The position numbers and the translations under genes are program-made. The notes below the pieces were generated by a model. That model saw only the letters and a program-made list of their open reading frames with translations. It was not told where the DNA came from and did no database searches. From Syntrophomonas sp. UBA1368 (GTDB lineage: Bacteria > Bacillota > Syntrophomonadia > Syntrophomonadales > Syntrophomonadaceae), in assembly GCA_002305965.1 (NCBI GenBank), contig DBRM01000071.1:1-6024 (forward strand): a stretch of DNA of 6,024 nt. The letters run 5' to 3'. This document shows positions 1 through 5,526 of this stretch, piece after piece; within the stretch, counting starts at the first letter, position 1, and every line of letters begins with the position of its first letter.

Positions 1-1052
1 TTTTGTTCAGCCACAAAATCAACCAGTTCAATTACTTTGAATATACGCTTTTTGGTTAATGCCGAAACATACATGATCGGTGAATAAGACAGAAATTTCA
101 GATCTTCTCTGATATCTTTGTCAAATTCATTCATGGTGCGCCCGTCTTTTTCAACCAGATCCCATTTGTTGACCACGATAATATTCGGTTTAAACTGTTC
201 ATGAACATAACCGGCAATGCGCTGGTCCTGTTCGGTGACCTTGTCTACAGCATCGATCATGATCAATGCTACATCAGCTCTCTCAATACTTTTCAGGGTT
301 CTTATAATACTATATTTCTCGGTAGGGATTTTAACACGGGATTTTTTTCTTACTCCGGCTGTATCGATCAGTACATATTTTTTTCCCTGATATTCAAAGG
401 GTGTATCAATGGCATCTCTGGTGGTACCCGGCACATCGCTGACGATCACTCGGGTTTCTCCCAGGAGTGCATTGACCAGTGAGGATTTGCCTACATTAGG
501 CCTTCCTACGATGGCTATCTTGATCGCATCCGGGTCTTCCTGATAATCTTCTGCCGGGCCGAATTTATCGACCACTGCGTCCAGCAGATCGTTGGTATTC
601 ATACCATGCATGGCTGAAACAGGAATAGGGTCTCCCAGTCCCAGCTGATAGAATTCGTAATAATCCAGTTGTTTTCCGAAATCTTCTACTTTATTGGCTG
701 CCAATACCACCGGTTTACTTGATCTGCGCAGCAATTCTGCCACTTGCTGATCCTCAAGGGTTATTCCTTCCTGACTGTCAACTACAAACAGCAGCACATC
801 CGCTTCTTCGATAGCAAGCTCTGCCTGCCATTTTATTTCACGGGTAAAAATATCTCCTTCATCGAAACGTATCCCTCCGGTGTCTATGACGATAAACTCC
901 CGTCCCACCCATTCGGAAGTATCATACAGCCGGTCTCTGGTAACGCCGGGTATATCTTCCACAATCGCTTTGCGGGCTCCTACCAGCCGGTTAAAAAGGG
1001 TCGATTTACCGACATTAGGCCTCCCTACTATTGCTACGATCGGTTTAGTCAT
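1..1052 (-). CDS. der: Ribosome assembly GTPase Der (EngA), C-terminus cut by window edge
   Basis: Der is an essential tandem GTPase that binds the 50S subunit during late ribosome assembly. About 350 of the usual ~440 residues are visible. The reading frame is open from the ATG at 1052-1050 to the left edge; the missing part is most of the C-terminal KH-like domain. GTPase domain 1 shows GRPNVGKST (residues 10-18), PGVTRD (35-40), DTGG (57-60) and NKVE (120-123). GTPase domain 2 shows GRPNVGKSS (183-191), PGTTRD (208-213), DTAG (230-233), NKWD (295-298) and SAL (330-332). The two domains are joined by an acidic linker near residues 165-176. The start is supported by AAGGAG about 6 nt upstream, inside the end of the preceding gene, with a single base between that stop and this ATG, so translation is probably coupled. 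Odd point: the first G4 motif has Glu instead of the usual Asp. The identification is essentially certain. Confidence 0.98.
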   Translation of the reverse strand, partial: MTKPIVAIVGRPNVGKSTLFNRLVGARKAIVEDIPGVTRDRLYDTSEWVGREFIVIDTGGIRFDEGDIFTREIKWQAELAIEEADVLLFVVDSQEGITLEDQQVAELLRRSSKPVVLAANKVEDFGKQLDYYEFYQLGLGDPIPVSAMHGMNTNDLLDAVVDKFGPAEDYQEDPDAIKIAIVGRPNVGKSSLVNALLGETRVIVSDVPGTTRDAIDTPFEYQGKKYVLIDTAGVRKKSRVKIPTEKYSIIRTLKSIERADVALIMIDAVDKVTEQDQRIAGYVHEQFKPNIIVVNKWDLVEKDGRTMNEFDKDIREDLKFLSYSPIMYVSALTKKRIFKVIELVDFVAEQ

Positions 1053-1053
1053 T

Positions 1054-2355
1054 TTAAGCTCCTTCCAGGATCGCATCCACCAAACTTTGTGCGCTGCCAT
1101 CGACAATCTGAAAATTGGCGCCGGTTATTCCGGCTATTTCAGCAATGCTTACATCATCCAATAAAACATCATTGCCATCCCTGAAAACAACTTCGGGAAT
1201 GATTATATTTTCACCTTTATAATTTATGCCTAAACAATCAATAATATCGCTGCCGGTAAGTAATCCGGTAACCGATACATTGCCGCCAAAAAAGCTGTTT
1301 TTGACCGGCAGCACTTCTACAGTAAGGCCGGCTATCGCATTAAGCCGCCTGCTTATTGTGAACATGACCGGCAAGGCTGATTCCCCTGTCAGCAGAAAAA
1401 CTTTGCGGGGCGGGACCTCTATTGGCAATTGTGCTTCCAACGCAGAAAAATCATCCAATAAAATCCTGGAAAGGCCGATCCCATTTTCGATCTGGGAATA
1501 ATCATCGTAATACTCATCCCCAGGCACCGGTTGACCAGCAGCAAGATAAAATTCATCGGCCAGATAGACCAAACCATAGCCAAGTTCTTTGCGGAAACGT
1601 GTCTGATATCCATCGATCAAGGTGATTATATCCTGGATCTCTTTCAGGTCAAATACCCGTAAATCGGCCAATTTATTGCGATGGCCGGTGAGGCCTACGG
1701 GAACAATGCCAATAGATTGCACGCAGGGATGCATTGCGGCCAGTTGTTCAATGGTATCCTTCAAAATCTCCCCGTCATTGATGCCCGGACACAAAACGAT
1801 CTGTGTATGTATCATTATATCAGCATCTGACAATCGCTTTAACTGTGCTTTGATATTGGCAGCTTCCGGGTTATTCATCATCTTCGCCCTGATCTCCGGA
1901 TCCATACAATGAACTGAAACATATAAAGGACTTAACCGCATGGCAATTATTTTTTGCCAGTCACTTTCAGTAAGATTCGTCAGGGTGATAAAATTGCCAT
2001 ACCAGAATGAATAACGGTAATCATCGTCTTTGGTATATAAAGTTGCCCGCATTTTCTCCGGCAGTTGATCGATAAAGCAAAAAATACATTTATTTTTGCA
2101 TCTTTTCATTTTATCAAAAATAAATCCATTGAAATGCAAGCCTAAATCTTCATCATAATCTTTTTCCAGTTCTATTTCCCACTGCTCTCCATCAGCTTTT
2201 TCAATTAACAAGGTGATTTCATCATCACTGGCAAGAAATTGATAATCGAGCATATCATGAATGGGCAGATCATTAATGGAAATCAGCTTGTCTCCTGCCG
2301 TGATCCCCGCCTGCTCACTGATACTTCCTTCTGTTACCTTGTCGATGACTGCCAT
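1054..2355 (-). CDS. PDZ-radical SAM-DUF512 protein (NifB/MoaA-related Fe-S oxidoreductase family)
   Basis: This 433-residue protein matches the layout of the DUF512 family, whose reaction I believe is undescribed. Residues ~1-60 look like a PDZ fold (SISEQAGITAGDKLISIND). A radical SAM-type cluster motif follows, with Cys86-x3-Cys90-x2-Cys93 (CKNKCIFCFIDQ), then family-typical blocks: YGNFITLTNL (119-128), SPLYVSVH (142-149), QIVLCPGINDG (185-195) and GLTGHR (221-226). The DUF512 part covers roughly 220-425, with ADEFYL (266-271), YDDYSQIENGIG (283-294) and GLLTGSDI (364-371). The length is normal for the family and there is no signal peptide or membrane segment, so it should be cytosolic. 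The ATG at 2355 has GGAGG about 5 nt upstream. der begins one base after the stop, so the two are co-transcribed, as I recall from many Clostridia. The three Cys and the domain order are seen; binding of a 4Fe-4S cluster and SAM is inferred from the family; the substrate is unknown. Confidence 0.93.
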   Translation of the reverse strand: MAVIDKVTEGSISEQAGITAGDKLISINDLPIHDMLDYQFLASDDEITLLIEKADGEQWEIELEKDYDEDLGLHFNGFIFDKMKRCKNKCIFCFIDQLPEKMRATLYTKDDDYRYSFWYGNFITLTNLTESDWQKIIAMRLSPLYVSVHCMDPEIRAKMMNNPEAANIKAQLKRLSDADIMIHTQIVLCPGINDGEILKDTIEQLAAMHPCVQSIGIVPVGLTGHRNKLADLRVFDLKEIQDIITLIDGYQTRFRKELGYGLVYLADEFYLAAGQPVPGDEYYDDYSQIENGIGLSRILLDDFSALEAQLPIEVPPRKVFLLTGESALPVMFTISRRLNAIAGLTVEVLPVKNSFFGGNVSVTGLLTGSDIIDCLGINYKGENIIIPEVVFRDGNDVLLDDVSIAEIAGITGANFQIVDGSAQSLVDAILEGA

Positions 2356-2390
2356 TTTATCCTCCGGTAAATCTGATTTAACTCTTAAAC

Positions 2391-2420
2391 ATTATCTATC
2401 AAAATATATTCATTGCGCAA
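2391..2420 (-). promoter_or_regulatory. Possible sigma-A-type promoter for the DUF512-der unit
   Basis: On the minus strand, GATAAT (2396-2391) is one mismatch from the -10 consensus. TTGCGC (2420-2415) lies 18 nt upstream as a weak -35 (3 of 6 matches), and the spacer is AT-rich. It sits just after the terminator of the upstream operon and about 35 bp before the ATG of the DUF512 gene, where a new promoter would be expected. The position is stronger evidence than the -35 match. Confidence 0.4.
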
Positions 2421-2424
2421 GGTT

Positions 2425-2450
2425 AAAAAAACGGCAGGAAATCCCTGCCG
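2425..2450 (-). terminator. Intrinsic terminator of the spoIIP-DUF3189 operon
   Basis: A perfect 7-bp GC-rich stem (CGGCAGG at 2432-2438 with CCTGCCG at 2444-2450) encloses a 5-nt loop. Read on the minus strand it is followed at once by seven T residues (2431-2425). It lies about 20 bp past the stop of the second DUF3189 gene and upstream of the DUF512 start, so it separates two transcription units. On the plus strand the hairpin is followed by CTTTTATTT, but no plus-strand gene runs into it. Confidence 0.9.
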
Positions 2451-2470
2451 CTTTTATTTCATACTGGTTT

Positions 2471-2914
2471 TTAGTGTTGTATTATCCGTGCCTCAAATTG
2501 TTTTACCTGATCATAAATTGGCAAGAGCTTTCTCCTGGCGATAAGGCGGCTTACATAGAAATACCAGCGGCCTGCTCCTATAACACCCGCCAGGGAGGTC
2601 AGCCACAAAAGCAATTTTTCTTGGGGAATGGTAACAGGCAGGACCACCAGTTCACCGGGTTCACCCCCTAATATATCTCTTAACTGTTCAATGGTTTTTT
2701 TCATCATCAGGATATCGGTTTCACAGCCCAGGGCATAGACCATATTATCATTTTGATCCTGGCCTAATAGAATAGGAAAGCCGCTGATTTCCAGTTTAAC
2801 GTCAGCAAATCCTTTAAGATTTTTGAAGTCTGCATCCGGTTTTTGGCCTAAATAATAGTAACCCGCAATAAGCGCCTGGTGTACACCTGTCATTCCTAAA
2901 AAAATAATCTTCAT
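2471..2914 (-). CDS. DUF3189-family protein, diverged second copy
   Basis: This 147-residue soluble protein of unknown function is the last gene of the operon. It is a paralogue of the gene just upstream. Both begin with a hydrophobic strand and a Gly-x-His loop (GMTGVHQALIA at 7-17) leading into a helix that ends in LG. Both carry G-x-D-x3-N-x-VY-x-LG in mid-protein (51-63 here). The copies otherwise differ widely. The His-Cys pair at positions 6-7 of the other copy is Leu-Gly here, and the C-terminal half is rich in Leu and basic residues (SRLIARRKLLP, 122-132). The ATG lies 3 bp after two tandem TAA codons ending the upstream gene. There is only a weak AGGG about 11 nt upstream, so translation may depend on coupling. 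DUF3189 is known to me only from spore-forming Bacillota. The paralogy is seen; the family name is from memory; a role in sporulation is inferred from the operon. Confidence 0.85.
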   Translation of the reverse strand: MKIIFLGMTGVHQALIAGYYYLGQKPDADFKNLKGFADVKLEISGFPILLGQDQNDNMVYALGCETDILMMKKTIEQLRDILGGEPGELVVLPVTIPQEKLLLWLTSLAGVIGAGRWYFYVSRLIARRKLLPIYDQVKQFEARIIQH

Positions 2915-2917
2915 TTA

Positions 2918-3382
2918 TTATTGCGCCCTGTTTAAAATTTTGAACTTGGTCATTTCCACCAGATTGACCAATTCCCAAAAAGCCTTCTGCGTACCCTTGA
3001 GCACCACAGGACGGCCAAATCTGGCCGCACCAATTCGGCGTGAAGTAAATCCTCCTAATTTCATGCTCCAGTTTACTCTGCCCATGGTATTCACTGCTAC
3101 TACTTCGTCCTTTTTGCTCAGTAACTCAGCAATGCCCATCAGCACGTTACTGAAACGGTCTGACTGACTTTTTTTCCCCAGTACATAAACTGCATTGTTC
3201 TGATCATCGAATCCCATGAAACGAAGGGAACCGAAATCGTGGTCGGTAGTTTTATCAAAATAAGGCAATGCCATTATTTCATCACTGGAAGGAGTTTTAT
3301 CGGAGCTTATTAACCCCAGATGGATTGCCGCAGCAGTCACCGAAGAATGGGATCCTCCAAAACAATGATAAATAATGATCAT
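2918..3382 (-). CDS. DUF3189-family protein, HC-motif copy
   Basis: This 154-residue soluble protein has no known function. The start was placed at the ATG at 3382-3380, giving MIIIYHCFGGSHSS. That site has AAGGAG 6-7 nt upstream and leaves a 10-bp gap to the previous gene. An in-frame ATG at 3433 would add 17 residues and overlap that gene by 41 bp. The N-terminus is a beta-strand, then His6-Cys7-x-Gly-Gly-x-His12-Ser-Ser, then a helix ending in IHLG, which is the family hallmark as I remember it. G-x-D-x3-N-x-VY-x-LG follows at 57-69. A basic conserved-looking C-terminal segment includes RRIGAARFGRP (115-125) and FWELVNLVE (135-143). No membrane segment is seen. The gene sits between the YIEGIA/small-protein pair and its own diverged paralogue. 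The loop could bind an anion or nucleotide, but it lacks the Lys of a P-loop and the Arg of a phosphatase loop, so no activity is assigned. Confidence 0.9.
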   Translation of the reverse strand: MIIIYHCFGGSHSSVTAAAIHLGLISSDKTPSSDEIMALPYFDKTTDHDFGSLRFMGFDDQNNAVYVLGKKSQSDRFSNVLMGIAELLSKKDEVVAVNTMGRVNWSMKLGGFTSRRIGAARFGRPVVLKGTQKAFWELVNLVEMTKFKILNRAQ

Positions 3383-3392
3383 ACTGTTCTCC

Positions 3393-3587
3393 TTAATGAC
3401 GGCATACCAGATATATACCGTTTTCCAGGTCATGGACCATGCCGCCTAGTATCTTGGCCAGATAAAGACTGGTTTTTTGTTGTTCTTCTTCATCAGCAGC
3501 CTTAAATACCGGGCAGCCGCCGCCGCTGACCAATGTATCATTCAATGTAACAATGGCTAAAATCATTTCATTGATCTTTATTTCCAT
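3393..3587 (-). CDS. Small partner of YIEGIA ('capping complex subunit for YIEGIA' family)
   Basis: This 64-residue protein is encoded directly after the YIEGIA gene. Its ATG shares one base with the YIEGIA stop (TAATG), which points to translational coupling and perhaps matched amounts of the two proteins. AAAGGCGG just upstream can serve as a ribosome binding site. The sequence shows a hydrophobic N-terminal strand (MILAIVTLND, 8-17), the loop SGGGCPVF (21-28, Cys25), an acidic polar helix (31-40), a second helix ending in GGMVHD (48-53) and a C-terminal IYLVCRH with Cys62 and His64. There is no signal peptide or transmembrane segment, so it is probably cytosolic or bound to the membrane protein. 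I recall a database family name describing such proteins as a capping subunit for YIEGIA; the function itself is not established to my knowledge. The gene is supported by its overlap and conserved-looking composition despite its size. Confidence 0.85.
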   Translation of the reverse strand: MEIKINEMILAIVTLNDTLVSGGGCPVFKAADEEEQQKTSLYLAKILGGMVHDLENGIYLVCRH

Positions 3588-4477
3588 TAATCAGCCGCCT
3601 TTCTGCCGTAATAGGCCTTTAATGCGGCCCCCTGGGATGACTCGATAACCGGAACCCGTTTAATAATTTCGATTAAAAAATCTAAATCCGGTTCACTGGC
3701 CACTATATAAAGAGCCAAATATCCCTGGTCGATCTGCTTGCGGACAATTGGCATCAAGTCCGGTTCATTGATATCAACTTTGGTACCCAAAATGGCTACG
3801 GCATCATGGATGATTGCCTGTCGTTGACCGGGAGAATCCAGGGTGATCCTTGCATTATCATCCTTGGGTTTGATCAGGACCCCCATGCCTTCCCGTAAAA
3901 TTTTTTCCCTGACCTTGGGCATTCCAACATTCATGATAAAGACATCTTCTACTTTCAGCATCGACCCGGAAAATGAAAGCTTGGCTGCCTGTATTTCCGC
4001 AATATCACCAATGACTTTGCCGCTCATAAACTGAAGGGAGGTAAGAATCGCCAGCGGACCAGCGATAAATGCATAGGGCCAGCTGAGAATTTGCACCACG
4101 GCACCGGTGACCAGAGCAGTGAAAATAACCATATAATTGCGGGCTTCAAATACCCGGGCGATCCCTTCTATATAATCAGTCCCCCGGGTTATCAGCTTGT
4201 TCTCTTCCAGCTTGCCCAGGGTTTCCCGTTCCATATTTCTGATTTCCCTGAATTCCTGAGCAGCCAGCACTAAAAATGTGACGGCTACGAAATCCGGTTT
4301 TGCAATGGCAACCACTGCCACTGCTCCCAAGCTGGCAGCAATAAAACCTAAAGCCAAATGGGTTAGCTGCCCATGAGGGTAGGTGGGATATTGCCGGTAA
4401 TCACGCCTTAACAGGATGATCCGGTTGAGAAATCCCGCCGTGGTTGCTGTAAGCAAAACGATCAGATATTCCTGCAT
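3587..4477 (-). CDS. YIEGIA-family membrane protein
   Basis: This 296-residue protein contains, at residues 102-107, the exact YIEGIA signature that names the family. The N-terminal half is membranous: segments near 3-23, 39-60, 62-75 and 115-150 (the last long enough for two passes). The C-terminal half (~155-296) is soluble, with mixed alpha/beta character and blocks such as KVEDVFIMNVGMPKVREK (175-192) and HDAVAILGTKVDINEPDLMP (224-243). The N-terminus is not a cleavable signal, so it should be an integral membrane protein with a sizeable globular tail. The ATG overlaps the spoIIP stop by one base (TGATG). No strong ribosome binding site precedes it, which fits coupling to spoIIP. The next gene is its small partner, also with a one-base overlap. 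Function is unknown. Location behind spoIIP suggests a role at the mother cell or forespore membrane during engulfment, but that is inference. Confidence 0.93.
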   Translation of the reverse strand: MQEYLIVLLTATTAGFLNRIILLRRDYRQYPTYPHGQLTHLALGFIAASLGAVAVVAIAKPDFVAVTFLVLAAQEFREIRNMERETLGKLEENKLITRGTDYIEGIARVFEARNYMVIFTALVTGAVVQILSWPYAFIAGPLAILTSLQFMSGKVIGDIAEIQAAKLSFSGSMLKVEDVFIMNVGMPKVREKILREGMGVLIKPKDDNARITLDSPGQRQAIIHDAVAILGTKVDINEPDLMPIVRKQIDQGYLALYIVASEPDLDFLIEIIKRVPVIESSQGAALKAYYGRKAAD

Positions 4478-5526
4478 CAGCGATTTGCATTGCCTTTATT
4501 GAGAAAGTAAAACCCGCCGGCCGCAGCTGCTACCACAGCCAGAATTACTGCTATGGTTGTTCCTGCCCCCTGGTTATCGCCGGTAAGTGGTTTTTGCGCT
4601 GCTCCCCCTTCACCGGCGTCGGTCACGCCCAAGGCAGCAGGCAGCGTCTGGGCAAATAATGCTACGCCCTTCTCCGCTTGGGTCTTATCATTGGTATGGG
4701 CTCCAACTTCAATTAAAACCGCACGGGGGTGCAAATCCTGATTAAATGTTGATTTACCGATGAAGATTCCATTTGATAGCCCAGGTTCTTTTTTGTCCAT
4801 CAGTGCCTTGATTTTCTTGGCAAACTCCAAATTCGTTTTCATTTTAGGGTTTTGCCGTCCGATGACCAGTTTAATTTTGGTTACATCCTCACCTTTCACT
4901 TCAGCCTGGTATTGTTCAGGTGGTGTTGCATCACGATGTACATCCAGAACCAGATCCGGGTTTTTCTTAAGCAAAGTAGCTGCCGTACGGCGCGAGCGGG
5001 TATATGCATTGACATCATGAGGATTATGATTGTTTTCGCTGTATTCTACATTAAAGCCCAGCTTTTTCAGCTGCTGCACCAGTGACTGACCTACATCGTA
5101 GATCCCTCCACGCCCGGGTTTGCTTTCGGTTCCGTCAGTCGGTACATAGGATTCATCACTATGGGTGTGATATACCGCAATGGTTGGTTTGTTAGCTGAC
5201 AAGGCTGGAACTTCGCCTGATTTAAAAATCCAGGCTTTACGCTGGGGACTGTATTCCAATACCGGCATGACCTCCTCCCCCAGGTATTTGCAGACAGCAG
5301 TTCTGCCATTAACAGCCGTTACCCGGTAACGGGAATTATCCGCTGTGATGTATTCATCGCCGATATTTACCTCCAGCCCTGTCTGGTGGATGGTTTGATT
5401 GTTTTCATTAATCAGCGTGTAATATTGACCTGACGGCAGTTCGGTGTTTGCGTATACCAAACCGCTGTAAAAAATCATGTAAAACGCCGTCAGGATAATG
5501 ATCAATAATACTTTATTCTTTTTCAT
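4477..5526 (-). CDS. spoIIP: Stage II sporulation protein P (engulfment cell-wall hydrolase)
   Basis: SpoIIP is the amidase/endopeptidase that, with SpoIID and SpoIIM, degrades septal peptidoglycan and drives engulfment of the forespore. Family blocks are plain: YHTHSDESY (119-127), PGRGGIYDVG (137-146), DVHRDA (195-200) and EVGAHTN (273-279). The His and Glu residues in these blocks are the expected zinc ligands and catalytic residues. The ATG at 5526 was chosen because GGGAGG lies 8 nt upstream and it gives a clean signal peptide (MKKNKV, hydrophobic core, VYA before residue ~27). GTG/ATG codons 7-8 triplets earlier have no such site. This gives 349 residues. A second hydrophobic segment near 323-342, followed by a short Lys/Arg-containing tail, follows a Gly/Ala-rich stretch and looks like a C-terminal membrane anchor. 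The start overlaps the end of the DUF1614-type gene by 14 bp. The gpr protease gene next to spoIIP in Bacillus is absent here. Confidence 0.97.
   Translation of the reverse strand: MKKNKVLLIIILTAFYMIFYSGLVYANTELPSGQYYTLINENNQTIHQTGLEVNIGDEYITADNSRYRVTAVNGRTAVCKYLGEEVMPVLEYSPQRKAWIFKSGEVPALSANKPTIAVYHTHSDESYVPTDGTESKPGRGGIYDVGQSLVQQLKKLGFNVEYSENNHNPHDVNAYTRSRRTAATLLKKNPDLVLDVHRDATPPEQYQAEVKGEDVTKIKLVIGRQNPKMKTNLEFAKKIKALMDKKEPGLSNGIFIGKSTFNQDLHPRAVLIEVGAHTNDKTQAEKGVALFAQTLPAALGVTDAGEGGAAQKPLTGDNQGAGTTIAVILAVVAAAAGGFYFLNKGNANR

Noticed and set aside
744..1184. Open plus-strand frame of about 146 codons
   Set aside because: It lies opposite der and the end of the DUF512 gene, both with unmistakable conserved motifs; its translation resembles no family and it has no plausible start context.
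2432..2460. The 2432-2450 hairpin as a plus-strand terminator
   Set aside because: The plus-strand side has only CTTTTATTT and no plus-strand gene leads into it; the minus-strand reading with seven T residues is far better.
2261..2671. Open plus-strand frame running across the intergenic region
   Set aside because: It spans the terminator and parts of two minus-strand genes, and its product looks random.
3341..3382. P-loop NTPase motif in DUF3189 (Gly-Gly-x-His-Ser-Ser)
   Set aside because: No Lys before the Ser/Thr and no GxxxxGK[ST] pattern, so NTP hydrolysis cannot be claimed.
3383..3433. Longer start for the first DUF3189 gene at 3433
   Set aside because: It would overlap the small upstream gene by 41 bp; the ATG at 3382 has AAGGAG at correct spacing and gives the family's usual N-terminus.
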